Assembly (NCBI GenBank): GCA_934130025.1
Contig: CAKOXG010000002.1
Location: forward strand, 1 to 60,009
Length of the DNA stretch: 60,009 nucleotides
Reading direction: 5' to 3'
DNA from: an uncultured Clostridia bacterium
GTDB taxonomy: Bacteria > Bacillota > Clostridia > TANB77 > CAG-508
Position 1 is the first letter of the stretch. The number at the start of each line of letters is the position of its first letter. Below the pieces are notes generated by a model, which searched no databases, was not told the DNA's origin, and was given only the letters and a program-made list of their open reading frames with translations. Shown here one piece after another: positions 1 through 10,488 of the stretch. The translations under genes and the position numbers were made by a program.

Positions 1-290
1 AACAGATAATGGATTTGAATTTACAAATAGATTAAGTTGGCAAGCATTTATGAAAGATAAAAAAACAATGTTTGAAACCACATTAAAAGAATTAGGGTTA
101 GAATATAAAGTAATAAAGCCACATACACCAAAACAAAATTGAATAGTAGAAAGAAGTCATAGAAAAATATAAAAGTCAAGAAGAATCGTTATTTGCAATA
201 TAAGTGCTCAAAGTATTTATTTTAAATAATTTGTGACAAATGATTGACTAACCTACAAAACTAAAACAAGGTTTTTTAAAATTCCTATTG
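1..290 (+). pseudogene. Decayed DDE (rve-type) transposase fragment, IS481-like
   Basis: Frame 2 from base 2 reads TDNGFEFTNR, then about 35 residues on HTPKQN, a TGA stop (140-142) where a glycine codon is expected, then IVERSHRK and a TAA at 170-172. TDNG.EFTN and HTPxQNG.VERSHR are the second and third acidic motifs of rve-type DDE transposases as found in IS481-like elements. The 5' part lies outside the window. Further on, broken reading such as LTYKTKTRFFKIP (to about 290) may be the tail of the same gene. It has several stops and no terminal repeat that I can see, so it is dead. The family assignment is moderately sure. Confidence 0.7.
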
Positions 291-355
291 CAAAATATAT
301 AAAGTTATGTTAAATTAATTACAGTAAATTGAATTTTATAAAATGATAAATAAAT

Positions 356-392
356 GGTGTGATTTTTCGCATACCTGTCTACGAATCGCACC
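356..392 (+). other. Stem-loop in a possible leader or small RNA
   Basis: GGTGTGATT (356-364) pairs with AATCGCACC (384-392), nine pairs with one G-U, extended by CG/CG after a short internal loop. It stands just upstream of an intrinsic terminator and 195 bases ahead of the next gene. This could be a small RNA or an attenuator leader. It matches no riboswitch consensus that I recognise. Confidence 0.3.
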
Positions 393-397
393 AGAGT

Positions 398-436
398 AAG
401 GAGATTAACTTTAAAAGTTAGTTTTCTTATTTTTTT
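398..436 (+). terminator. Intrinsic terminator
   Basis: A 14-bp stem with three G-U pairs (398-411 with 415-428), loop TAA, followed by ATTTTTTT. It could end transcripts from the transposase remnant or act with the stem-loop at 356-392 as an attenuator. Confidence 0.55.
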
Positions 437-586
437 AATACGCAAGTATGATACAGTAAAATATGTAATAAATAATTGTTTTTATTTTAATTTTATGCTA
501 TAAATATAATGTATTGATGAATATATATAAAAAGTAATTAATATAGGAATAAAAGTAGCTTAATAGTTTTTCAGATGGGGTAATTT

Positions 587-2212
587 ATGTGGAAGATTAA
601 GGATATAAAAAAGCAGGGAAAAAAGACATTAAAAAATAATTTCTGGACTTTACTTTTAATAGGTTTGTTTATGACAATAGTAGTTGGTAAATATGCGGTT
701 AACAATGATTCTTTATCAAACCTTAATGTATTGAAACAGTTTATTGAAGACAGAAGAGCAGGGAAAGAGATAGTATTGTTTGAAAAAGAAAATCCTGAGG
801 TAATGATAAACAAATATTTAGATGAAGTAATATCTCAAGTGTTTTCAGGAAATAGCAATACCATTGCAGAGGTTGTGAATGACTACAACCAAAGGCATAA
901 CATAACCAAGGGCTTCTTTTTTACAGCATTTAATATTGTAACAAAAGGGTATGAACATATTCAAAAAATTGCAGAGACCATTTCGTATCATGAAAATAAA
1001 GAAATTATTGTTAGTATGTTTATATTTGTTGTTGCTTGTGCCGGAATGGCGATTAGGGTGTTTATTTCTTATCCTGTGCAGGTGGGTGAAAGTAGAATTT
1101 ACCTAGAAAGTAGAAAATATAAAAAAACAAAAGTATATAGAATGTTATTTGCATTCAAAAAAGGAAGATATTTTAATACTGTAAAAACGATTACTTTGAT
1201 GCAGTTATATCAATTTTTATGGAATTTAACAATCATCGGAGGAATTATAAAAAAATACTCATACCAAATGGTTATTTACATAGTTGCTGAAAATCCAACT
1301 ATAAAGCCTAACGATGCAATTAGAATTTCAAGAGAAATGATGAATGGCAACAAGTGGCATGCCTTTTTGTTAGATTTATCTTTTATGGGATGGAATATAC
1401 TACAGTATGTAACATTTGGATTGGCAGGAATTTATGTGTCACCATATTATACTGCAACATGCACAGAATTATATGTTACGTTAAGAAAAGAGTATATCGA
1501 AAATAAAAAATATAGTTATGAATTATTGAATGATGAAGCTTTGTATATGGAAAATCCTGAAACAGCAAGTTATCAAGACCCATTGGTATCTGAAAAAAGA
1601 TCAATAAAAATAGATTATAATAAAAATTATGAATTAACATCAATAATTTTATTTTTCTTTATATTTTCATTTGTTGGATGGCTTTGGGAGGTAACACTGT
1701 ATTTATTTAGGGATGGTGTATTAGTAAATAGAGGAACTCTATATGGGCCATGGCTTCCGATATATGGAACTGGCTGTACTTTAATTGTACTGCTTACAAA
1801 ACTAAAAAAGTTTAGAAAGATGTTAAAAAATCCAATGTTGACTTTTTTTGTGATAATGCTTTTATGTTCAACAATTGAATATGTAACATCTTGGTACATA
1901 GAACTTACAACTGGAGTTAGGTATTGGGATTATACAGGAGTGTTTCTAAATATAAATGGCAGAATTTGCTTAGAGTGTTCAATTTTCTTCGGATTGGGAG
2001 GGGCACTTTGTGTTTATATTGTTGCACCGTTTTTAGAAAGAAATCTGCAAATGATTTCAAATAAAATTAAAATTTCTATCTGCGTTGTATTATTACTGAT
2101 ATTTGGAGCAGATAATGTTTATTCACATTTTCATCCACATGTGGGCGAAGGAATATCGAGCAATGTGGATGATCCGGTAGAACTTCCGGAGACTTTGAGA
2201 AGTATTAGATAA
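587..2212 (+). CDS. Membrane protein, DUF975-like N-terminal part plus putative ABC-transporter CmpB-like C-terminal domain
   Basis: 541 residues. The N-terminal half has hydrophobic segments near residues 20-35 and 145-165 and then a DUF975-like permease-type region with SREMMNGNKWHAFLLDLSF. The C-terminal half (from about 350) matches the family called putative ABC-transporter type IV (CmpB): FSFVGWLWEV, then NRGTLYGPWLPIYGTG, then several membrane helices. The tail carries His-rich FHPHVGEG. The molecular role of both families is unknown, and no ATPase gene is adjacent. ATG 587 is preceded by a weak GATGGGG. It appears to be a single gene, closed by the hairpin at 2225-2262. Confidence 0.7.
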   Translation: MWKIKDIKKQGKKTLKNNFWTLLLIGLFMTIVVGKYAVNNDSLSNLNVLKQFIEDRRAGKEIVLFEKENPEVMINKYLDEVISQVFSGNSNTIAEVVNDYNQRHNITKGFFFTAFNIVTKGYEHIQKIAETISYHENKEIIVSMFIFVVACAGMAIRVFISYPVQVGESRIYLESRKYKKTKVYRMLFAFKKGRYFNTVKTITLMQLYQFLWNLTIIGGIIKKYSYQMVIYIVAENPTIKPNDAIRISREMMNGNKWHAFLLDLSFMGWNILQYVTFGLAGIYVSPYYTATCTELYVTLRKEYIENKKYSYELLNDEALYMENPETASYQDPLVSEKRSIKIDYNKNYELTSIILFFFIFSFVGWLWEVTLYLFRDGVLVNRGTLYGPWLPIYGTGCTLIVLLTKLKKFRKMLKNPMLTFFVIMLLCSTIEYVTSWYIELTTGVRYWDYTGVFLNINGRICLECSIFFGLGGALCVYIVAPFLERNLQMISNKIKISICVVLLLIFGADNVYSHFHPHVGEGISSNVDDPVELPETLRSIR

Positions 2213-2224
2213 AAGAAAATTTAT

Positions 2225-2262
2225 AAAAAAGTAAAACTTTATTAATGTTGTTTTACTTTTTT
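2225..2262. terminator. Bidirectional terminator between convergent genes
   Basis: AAAAAAGTAAAAC (2225-2237) pairs with GTTTTACTTTTTT (2250-2262). It has A and T runs on both sides, between the convergent genes ending at 2212 and 2265. Confidence 0.75.
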
Positions 2263-2264
2263 AT

Positions 2265-2699
2265 TTATAGAAATTTCTTCATTTGCTCTATATCATTTTT
2301 TTGTAGTGTAACAAAATCATTTAAAATGTCCTTAACAGGTTGGTCAGCTTTGGGGTTATGGTTTAAAAGTTTTTGGCACTTTATTATTCCCATATCTCCT
2401 CCTTGAATCATTAATTCAGCAATTTTTGAATTGCTTTTGTCAGTCATTGTGTTCATTTGAGTTCCCATCCAGGCCATCATTTTGTCTGTAACAGGGGCCT
2501 CATCCGGAATTTCACCATATTTTTCAAATTGAGAATTTACTTTATCAACAATTTTGCCGTATTCAGAATATTGAAAGGTTAGGTTTTCCTTCATTTGTTC
2601 ATCTCCTACTTTTTTCAAAACATAGGAGATAGAATCCATTCCCATTTTTGCAGCCTTGTTTATTTCATTTAAGATAGTTAAGTTTATATTTTCGTCCAT
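2265..2699 (-). CDS. Small helical protein of unknown function
   Basis: 144 residues from ATG 2699, which sits nine bases after AGAAAGGA. A TTG three codons upstream is in frame but lies too close to the ribosome site. The protein is soluble, rich in Met, Lys, Asp and Glu, with alternating helical segments (for example near residues 10-60 and 80-140) and no signal peptide or Cys. It resembles the ferritin-like/DUF2383-like helical-bundle type in composition, but I see no metal-ligand motif and do not assign a family. Confidence 0.6.
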   Translation of the reverse strand: MDENINLTILNEINKAAKMGMDSISYVLKKVGDEQMKENLTFQYSEYGKIVDKVNSQFEKYGEIPDEAPVTDKMMAWMGTQMNTMTDKSNSKIAELMIQGGDMGIIKCQKLLNHNPKADQPVKDILNDFVTLQKNDIEQMKKFL

Positions 2700-2773
2700 A
2701 GATTTCAATCCTTTCTAACAATTAATTTTATAATATTATTGTCCAAAATATTTAAATATATACGACATTACGG

Positions 2774-2802
2774 TTGAAATGATGAAAGAATTAATATATA
2801 CT
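2774..2802 (+). promoter_or_regulatory. Sigma-A type promoter for addA
   Basis: TTGAAA (2774-2779), 17-base spacer, TATACT (2797-2802), about 65 bases ahead of the addA start. Confidence 0.55.
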
Positions 2803-2867
2803 GTATTCTGAAAAAGAGATAAAAAGAAAGGTGTTAATCAATAAAATATTGATTATATGAGAATGAA

Positions 2868-5800
2868 ATGGCTGATGTAAAATGGACTAAAGAACAACAA
2901 GATGCAATAGAAAAAAAGGGCTCAAATGTGCTTGTGGCTGCTGCCGCACGGAAGTGGAAAAACAGCAGTTTTAGTTGAACGTATTATAAAAAAAATTATT
3001 GAAGATGGAATAGATATTGATAAGATTTTAGTAGTAACATTTACTAATGCTGCAGCAGCGGAAATGAGAGAAAGAATTCTAGATGCAATATATAAAAAAA
3101 TTGAAGAGAATCCAGATGATGCTAATCTTCAAAAGCAAGTTATTCTTTTGAATAAAGCAAGCATTTGTACAATAGATTCTTTTTGTTTGGATGTTATAAA
3201 GAATAATTTCTATGAGTTGGATGTTTCTGCAAATACAAGAATTGCAGATAGCACAGAAATATTAATTTTAAAACAAGAAACTTTGGATGATATTTTTGAA
3301 GAAAAATACATTGAAAATGACAGTGATTTTATTACATTAATAGATACTTATACAAGCTATAACAGAGATGAAGATTTAAAAGATTTAATTTTAAGAATAT
3401 ATTCATATATCCAATCTGCACCATTTCCGGAAGAGTGGCTTGAAGATAGTGTGGAAATGCTAAATATGAATGGAGATAATTTTTTTAACACGCCTTGGGG
3501 AAAAATTATAGCAAAAAGAGTATGGCAAATATTAGATGATGGAATTAATATTTTGAACAATACAGTAAGGAAAATGTCAATGTTTCCAGAGATGGAAAAA
3601 TTTTCAGGGGTAATAAAGGATGATATTTTTAAATATTCTGAAATTCAAAGCAATTTAAATGAATGGAATAAGGCTCAAGAGCTGGTATTTAATCTTAGCT
3701 ATAAAAGCTGGCCAATAGATAAGAAAATTACAAATGATTATAAAGATGAAGCAAAGCAAATAAGAGATGAAGTTAAGGAAAGCGTTAAAGATATTAAAGA
3801 GCTTATTGAATGTATTTCTGAGGAAGCATTTGAAGATTTAAGGTTTATGCATGATGTTATAAATAAGCTGAAAAATTTAGTATTAGAATTTTCAAGGAGA
3901 TTTTATCAAAAAAAACGTGATAGAAATATTATGGATTTTAATGACATGGAACATTTGGCTTTGAATTTATTAGTAAGGAAAGATGAAAGTGGAAAAACTG
4001 TTAAAACTGAAATTGCTAAAAAATACACGGAAAAATTTGAAGAGATTGCTATTGATGAGTATCAGGACAGCAACTTAGCCCAGGAGTATATACTAACTAG
4101 TGTTTCAAATGGAAAAAATGTATTTATGGTTGGTGATGTAAAGCAAAGTATATATAAATTCAGGCAAGCACGCCCACAATTATTCTTAGAAAAATATAAC
4201 ACATATAAATTAGATCCTCAGAACGGGGAAGACAGAAAAATTCAACTTTTTAAAAATTTTAGAAGTAGACAAAATATATTGGATTTTACCAATTTAGTAT
4301 TTGAAAATATAATGAGTAAAGACCTGGGGGATATAGACTATAATCAAGAAGAATACTTGAATTTGGGTGCATCATATGAAGAGGTTGATGAGCAAAATTT
4401 TAAAACCGAAATTAACATAATAGATTTGGCTGATGAAAAAGATATTTGGCAAGGAGAGGAGCCCGAAGAAACAAATACCGAAAGAGTAGAAAATGTTGTG
4501 GTTGAAGCAAGGTTTGTTGCAAGTAAAATTAAAGAACTTATAGATAGCAAATACAAGGTGTTTGATAAGAAGCAAAAGTGCGAAAGACCAATAAAATATA
4601 GGGATATAGCAATTTTATTAAGAAGCGTAAGTGGCGTTGCAGGCGTTTATGAAAAGGAAATATCTGAACTTGGAATTCCGGTTTATAGTGATAGTTCAGG
4701 AGAGTATTTACAATCTGTTGAAATTGATACTATAATGTCACTTTTAAAAATTATAAATAACCCTATGCAAGATATTCCATTAGTTACGGTGATGAGGTCC
4801 CCAATAGGAAATTTTACAGACAATGAATTAGTGAGAATAAGAATGTATGATAGGAATTCAGACTTCTACATGGCCCTAACAAAGGCTAACGAGGAGTTGG
4901 ACAGTGATGATTTACTAGGATTAAAGATAGAAAAATTCCTAGGTTTATTAAGCCAATTAAGGGATGACGAGCAATATATGGCTCTAGATGAATGGATTTG
5001 GAATATATACACTAAAACAGGTTATATGGATTATGTTAGGCTAATGCCAAATGGAAATTTAAGAATATCTAACTTGAAAATGCTATTTGAAAGAGCAAAA
5101 CAATATGAGACGGCGAGTTTTAAGGGACTATTTAATTTTATCAATTTTATAGATAAAATTAACTTTAATAAAGAAGATTTGAAATCTGCTAAGATAATAG
5201 GTGAAAATGAAGATGTTGTAAGAATAATGACTATTCACAAAAGTAAAGGGCTAGAGTTTCCTGTTGTAATTTTGGCTGAAACGGGAAAACAATTTAACTT
5301 TAGAGATTTTAACGAAAAAATATTACTTGACCAAGATTTAGGATTTGGACCTCAATATATAAATTCTAACAAACATGTGGAATATAGAACTCTTGCAAAA
5401 AAGGCTCTTGCAATAAAAGCAAAAAATGAAGCTATTTCGGAAGAGATGAGAGTTTTGTATGTTGCACTTACTAGGCCAAAGGAAAAACTTATAGTAGTGG
5501 GAAGGCAAAAAGATGCTAACAAAAGTTTAGCAAAGAAGCAGAAACTTTTGGAGGGGTATAAAAAGAAAAAAATTGATCCATATATAATAGAAAAATACAA
5601 AACATATCTTGACTGGTTTGAATTAATTTATGTTAAGGAGGGAGAATTAAACACCAAAGACCTATTTTCTGTTAATATAATAAATAAAAAGAGCATGATG
5701 AAGAAGGAAAGCCATGAGGAAAATAAGAAGGAAGAAATTATAGATAGAATAAACAAATTGGCAAATAGTGTGAAAATTGAAGATGATGAAAAAAATAAAA

Positions 5801-6480
5801 TAAAAAATATTCTTGAGTGGCAATATAAATTTAAAGGCTTGGAACAAATTCCAACTAAAACATCTGTTACTAAAATAAAAGAGCAGGAGATAAGTAGCAA
5901 TATTACTGCAAAGCCAAAGTTTTTAAATGAAGAAGAAAAAACAAAAATAACAAGTGCGGAAAAAGGAACCTTGATGCACATGTGTGTACAAAAGATGGAT
6001 GAAAAGCAAGCATACAATATGAAAAAAATAGAAGAAATGATTCTATCTTGGGAAGCAAAGGAAATAATTACTGAACTTGAAGCAAACAGTATAAATAAAC
6101 AAAAACTTTTGGATTACACCAAATCTGAATTATGGAATGAGCTAAAAAATGCTAAGGAAGTGCACAAAGAGCAGCCTTTTTATATAAATATAAAGGCAAA
6201 TTCACTGTATGAAAATTTAAATAAAGATACAGATGAAAAAATATTAGTTCAGGGTGTGATTGATTTATATTATATAGATAAAAATGATGATTTAATATTA
6301 GTGGATTATAAAACAGATTATGTTGAGTATGGCAATGAATATGAACTTGTAGAAAAATATAAAGAACAGTTAGAACTATACAGAATTGCATTGGAACAAG
6401 CACTAAATAGGAAAGTTGATAAAATGTGTATTTATAGTTTATATTTAAATAAATCAATAACAATAAATGACGAAAAATAA
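2868..6480 (+). CDS. addA: AddA helicase-nuclease, frameshifted inside Walker A
   Basis: ATP-dependent helicase/nuclease subunit A of the AddAB (RecBCD-type) complex, which processes double-strand breaks for recombination. Reading from ATG 2868 gives MADVKWTKEQQDAIEKKGSN and then VLVAAAA; an extra C at 2949 breaks the frame, which resumes as GSGKTAVLVERI in the +1 frame and runs to 6480. Without that base the protein is about 1,203 residues, normal for AddA. UvrD-type motifs follow: IDEYQDSN, VGDVKQSIYKFR, IHKSKGLEFPVV and VALTRPKEKL. The C-terminal RecB nuclease shows GVIDLYYID, VDYKTD and QLELYR. AddB, its usual upstream neighbour, is absent from the window. A start at ATG 2926 would give a protein lacking the first half of Walker A. 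Confidence 0.92.
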
Positions 6481-6525
6481 TTACAATAAAGGGAGGTAGT
6501 GCGTTATATAAATGCGCAAAATAAG

Positions 6526-6765
6526 ATGAGATTAGACAAATTTTTAAAAGTTTCAAGAATAATAAAAAGAAGAACAGTTGCAAATGAAGCGGCTGATGGT
6601 GGCAGAATATCTGTAAATGGCAGAGTTGTAAAACCAAGTTATGAGGTTAAGGCTGGAGATATTGTAGAAATAAAATTCGGAGACAAAATATCAAAATTTA
6701 AAATAATAGCAATACCAACAGTACAAGGAAAAAACATGCCACAAATGGTGGAAGAGGTAGAATAA
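6526..6765 (+). CDS. rqcP: RqcP, S4-domain ribosome quality control factor
   Basis: About 79-88 residues, almost all a single S4 RNA-binding domain: MRLDKFLKVSRIIKRRT, then GGRISVNGRVVKPSYEVK and GDIVEI. This is RqcP (YabO/Hsp15-like), which stabilises the P-site tRNA on obstructed 50S subunits during RqcH-driven alanine tailing. ATG 6526 matches the usual family start; GTG 6499 would add nine residues but lies only two bases from GGGAGG. Its partner rqcH lies at 56955-58706 in the same window. Between addA and dnaE it is probably cotranscribed with addA. Confidence 0.85.
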   Translation: MRLDKFLKVSRIIKRRTVANEAADGGRISVNGRVVKPSYEVKAGDIVEIKFGDKISKFKIIAIPTVQGKNMPQMVEEVE

Positions 6766-6871
6766 TACAAAATCAGTATTGAAAAACAAGACTTTTGATG
6801 ATAAAATTAGACAAGTTACTACAAGAGACGACAAATGATTGAGAGGATATATTTTAAGTGGGGGAAAAACG

Positions 6872-9800
6872 ATGCCAGATTTTGTACATTTACACGTGCA
6901 TAGTGAGTTTAGTTTACTAGATGGAGCAAATAGAATTAAAGATTTACCAGTTAGAGCAAAAGAGCTTGGAATGAAGGCCATGGCTATTACAGACCATGGT
7001 GTTATGTTTGGTGCAATCGATTTTTATAAAGCTTGTTTAGCAAATGGAATTAAGCCAATAATTGGATGTGAAGTGTATGTTGCCCCAAGAGGAAGAGCTG
7101 ACAAAGACCCTAATATTGATGCTAGATATAATCATTTAATTTTGCTTGCAAAAGATAATGAAGGCTACAAAAATCTTACAAAGCTTGTTTCTATTGGCTT
7201 TACAGAAGGTTTTTATTACAAACCAAGAATTGATAAAGAAGTTTTGGAAAAATATCATGAAGGACTGGTTTGCTGTAGTGCATGCTTAGCTGGAGAAGTT
7301 TCACAGGCAATTTTAAAAGGTGACATGGATGAAGCGGAAAGAGTTGCTACATGGTTTAAAAATGTATTTGGAGAAGATTACTATTTAGAGATTCAAAATA
7401 ACGGAATTAAAGAACAAGTTTTAGTAAACCAAAAGCTAATTGAACTTGCAAGAAAGCTAAATATTGAGCTTGTTGCAACAAATGATTCACATTATTTAAG
7501 AAGAGAAGATGCTTACAACCACGAGATTTTATTGTGCATCCAAACTGGAAAGAAAATTACAGATGAAGATAGAATGAAGTTTGAAACAGATGAATTGTAT
7601 ATTAAATCTCCAGAAGAAATGGCAGATTTTTTCTCTGGTGTGCCAGAGGCAATAGAAAATACTGTAAAAATTGCAGACAAGTGTAATGTAACATTTGAAT
7701 TCGGACATACAATTCTTCCAAATTACAATGTGCCAGAAGGTTTTGCTACACATTATGATTATTTAGAAAAATTATGTAATGATGGTATAAAAAATAGATA
7801 TGGAGATAATCCATCACAAGAAATTATAGATAGAAAAAATTATGAGTTAGGTGTAATTAAGAAAATGGGATATGTTGACTATTTCTTAATTGTATGGGAT
7901 TATATACATTATGCCAAAACTCAAGGTATACCAGTAGGCCCAGGAAGAGGCTCTGGAGCTGGCTCTATTGTAGCATATGCAATAGAAATTACAGATATAG
8001 ACCCAATGAAATATGCTTTACTTTTCGAAAGATTTTTAAATCCAGAGAGAATAAGCATGCCAGATTTTGATGTTGACTTTTGCTACGAAAGAAGGCAAGA
8101 GGTAATAGACTATGTTTCGAGAAAATATGGCCCAGACCATGTTTCACAGATTATTACATTTGGTACTATGTCTGCCAGAATGGTTATAAGAGATGTTGGA
8201 AGAGTTTTAGATGTACCATATGCAACAGCAGATAAGCTTGCAAAAATGGTTCCAAACGAGTTGCATATTACAATAAAAAAAGCATTAGAGCAAAACAAGG
8301 AATTTAAAGATGAATATGAAAATAATCCAGAAACAAAAAAATTGCTAGATATTGCAATGGCATTAGAAGGAATGCCAAGGCAGGCCTCAACACATGCTTG
8401 TGGTATAGTTATTACAAAAGACCCAGTAGTAACTTATGTTCCACTATATGTAAGAGACGGCATGATTTCTACACAATATATAATGACAACTCTTGAAGAG
8501 TTAGGTCTATTGAAAATGGACTTTTTGGGACTTAGAACCTTAACCGTTATACAAGATACAATAAATTTAGTTAAGAAAAATAGAGGAATAGATGTTAAAT
8601 TTGACCAGGCTATGAACGACCCAAGAGTATTTAAACTATGGCAAGATGGAAATACAATGGGAATATTTCAGTTTGAAAGTCAAGGTATGACTAACTTTAT
8701 GAAAGAGCTAAAGCCAGATTGTTTGGAAGATTTAATAGCTGGTGTATCTCTATACCGTCCAGGACCAATGGACCAGATTCCAAGATATATTTCAAATAAA
8801 AAAGACCCAGACCATGCAGTATATACACATGATAGTTTAAAACCAATATTAAAAGTAACTTATGGTTGTATGGTTTACCAAGAACAGGTTATGCAAATTG
8901 TTAGAGATTTAGCAGGATATTCGTTAGGACGTGCGGATTTAGTTCGTCGTGCAATGGGTAAGAAAAAGCTAGATGTAATGGCAAAAGAAAGAGAAATATT
9001 TATACATGGTCAAGTTGACGAAAATGGAAACATAGTTGTACCAGGCTGTGTAAGAAATGGAATAGATGAAAAATCAGCCAACAAAATATTTGATGAAATG
9101 TCTGAATTTGCAAAATATGCTTTTAATAAATCACACGCGGCTTGTTATGCAGTTGTATCTTACAGAACAGCGTATTTGAAAGCATATTATCCAACTGAAT
9201 TTATGGCTGCAATGTTAAACAGCTTTTTAGGAAATTTGGATAAAATTCCAGAGTATATAGACGAATGTAAAAGAATGAACATAGAAATTCTAAAGCCAGA
9301 TATAAACAGAAGTTATACAAAATTTACTGTTGATGACGGAAAAATAAGATTTGGACTTGGCAGTATTAAAAACGTTGGTCTTGCTGCAGTTGACGCTATT
9401 GTTGCAAACAGAGAAAAAAATGGAGAATATTTAAGTTTTACAGACTTTTGCGAAAGAATGGAAGATGAGGCTGTAAACAAAAAATGTATAGAAAGTTTAA
9501 TAAAAGCAGGAGCATTTGACAATTTTGCAGAAACTAGAAGTACATTAATGGCATCATTTGAAGACATAATAGACACAATAACAGGAGCATCAAAGAAAAA
9601 CATACAAGGTCAAGTTTCAATGTTTGATATGGCAATGACACAAGCAGATTCAAGCAAAGATGACATGGAAAAGCTAAAATACAAATACACAACATTAAAA
9701 GAATATTCAGACCAAGAACTATTATCAATGGAAAAAGAAATGCTTGGAATATATGTATCTGGACATCCATTAGAAAAATATAGAGATTTAATAGAAAAAT

Positions 9801-10468
9801 ATGCAGATGTAAATACAATTCAAATGAGAGACGCTAGCGAAACAGCTGGTGCAGAAGATGAAGAAGAAATCTCGCCAGAAAAACTATCAAACAGAGTACC
9901 ACAATTAAAAGATGGTCAATTTGTAAAATATGCAGGAATAATAACAGGACTAAAAAAGAAATACACAAAAAACAATAAACTAATGGTATTTGTAACAATA
10001 GAAGATTTATATGGAAGTGTTGATGTACTTGTATTTGAAAGCTGCTATAATCAATGTTCAAATGAATTAATAGATGAAAACATTGTACTTGTAGAAGGAA
10101 GAATAAGCATAAGAGAAGACGAGGCTCCAAGCATAGTAGCAAGAACAATAAAAAGCTTAGAAGATGTAGCAAACAATCCGCAAACTAATAGTTCTAATCA
10201 ACGTATTGTTGGCGCAAATGGTGCAAAAACTGTAGTGCAAATTCCTAGAAAGAAATTAAATATAAATATTACAAATTTAGATGATGCTAAAAAAGAAAGA
10301 TTAAGAGGTGCACTAAAATTCTTCAATGGAGATAAAAACAATACTCAAATAGAAATAATAAATGGAGAAAAAATATCTCCAGCAGGAGGATTATTTGTAA
10401 CACCAGAAATATTAGAAGAAATACAAGAAATTGTTGGACTAAAAAATGTAATAATAAATGATTTGTAA
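6872..10468 (+). CDS. dnaE: DNA polymerase III alpha subunit (DnaE)
   Basis: Replicative polymerase of the DnaE1 type, 1,198 residues from ATG 6872 after GTGGGGG; an upstream TTG (6839) has no ribosome site. The N-terminal PHP domain begins FVHLHVHSEFSLLDG and contains AITDHGVMFG. The polymerase core has GPGRGSGAGS and PDFDVDF with its catalytic Asp residues, followed by the thumb and fingers (SLYRPGPMDQIP, YQEQVM), helix-hairpin-helix repeats, and an OB-fold near 1000-1090 (FVKYAGIITGLKKKYTK). The codon bias is AT-rich like that of its neighbours. No frameshift is seen. Confidence 0.97.
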   Translation: MPDFVHLHVHSEFSLLDGANRIKDLPVRAKELGMKAMAITDHGVMFGAIDFYKACLANGIKPIIGCEVYVAPRGRADKDPNIDARYNHLILLAKDNEGYKNLTKLVSIGFTEGFYYKPRIDKEVLEKYHEGLVCCSACLAGEVSQAILKGDMDEAERVATWFKNVFGEDYYLEIQNNGIKEQVLVNQKLIELARKLNIELVATNDSHYLRREDAYNHEILLCIQTGKKITDEDRMKFETDELYIKSPEEMADFFSGVPEAIENTVKIADKCNVTFEFGHTILPNYNVPEGFATHYDYLEKLCNDGIKNRYGDNPSQEIIDRKNYELGVIKKMGYVDYFLIVWDYIHYAKTQGIPVGPGRGSGAGSIVAYAIEITDIDPMKYALLFERFLNPERISMPDFDVDFCYERRQEVIDYVSRKYGPDHVSQIITFGTMSARMVIRDVGRVLDVPYATADKLAKMVPNELHITIKKALEQNKEFKDEYENNPETKKLLDIAMALEGMPRQASTHACGIVITKDPVVTYVPLYVRDGMISTQYIMTTLEELGLLKMDFLGLRTLTVIQDTINLVKKNRGIDVKFDQAMNDPRVFKLWQDGNTMGIFQFESQGMTNFMKELKPDCLEDLIAGVSLYRPGPMDQIPRYISNKKDPDHAVYTHDSLKPILKVTYGCMVYQEQVMQIVRDLAGYSLGRADLVRRAMGKKKLDVMAKEREIFIHGQVDENGNIVVPGCVRNGIDEKSANKIFDEMSEFAKYAFNKSHAACYAVVSYRTAYLKAYYPTEFMAAMLNSFLGNLDKIPEYIDECKRMNIEILKPDINRSYTKFTVDDGKIRFGLGSIKNVGLAAVDAIVANREKNGEYLSFTDFCERMEDEAVNKKCIESLIKAGAFDNFAETRSTLMASFEDIIDTITGASKKNIQGQVSMFDMAMTQADSSKDDMEKLKYKYTTLKEYSDQELLSMEKEMLGIYVSGHPLEKYRDLIEKYADVNTIQMRDASETAGAEDEEEISPEKLSNRVPQLKDGQFVKYAGIITGLKKKYTKNNKLMVFVTIEDLYGSVDVLVFESCYNQCSNELIDENIVLVEGRISIREDEAPSIVARTIKSLEDVANNPQTNSSNQRIVGANGAKTVVQIPRKKLNINITNLDDAKKERLRGALKFFNGDKNNTQIEIINGEKISPAGGLFVTPEILEEIQEIVGLKNVIINDL

Positions 10469-10488
10469 CATGGAGAAGAAAGCGTAAA

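Noticed and set aside
356..436. Known riboswitch upstream of the gene at 587
   Set aside because: No match to purine, glycine, preQ1, ZTP, guanidine or c-di-GMP cores that I can recall; listed only as a stem-loop plus terminator.
6499..6525. GTG 6499 as the rqcP start
   Set aside because: Only two bases from the ribosome site and upstream of the usual family start; kept as an alternative.
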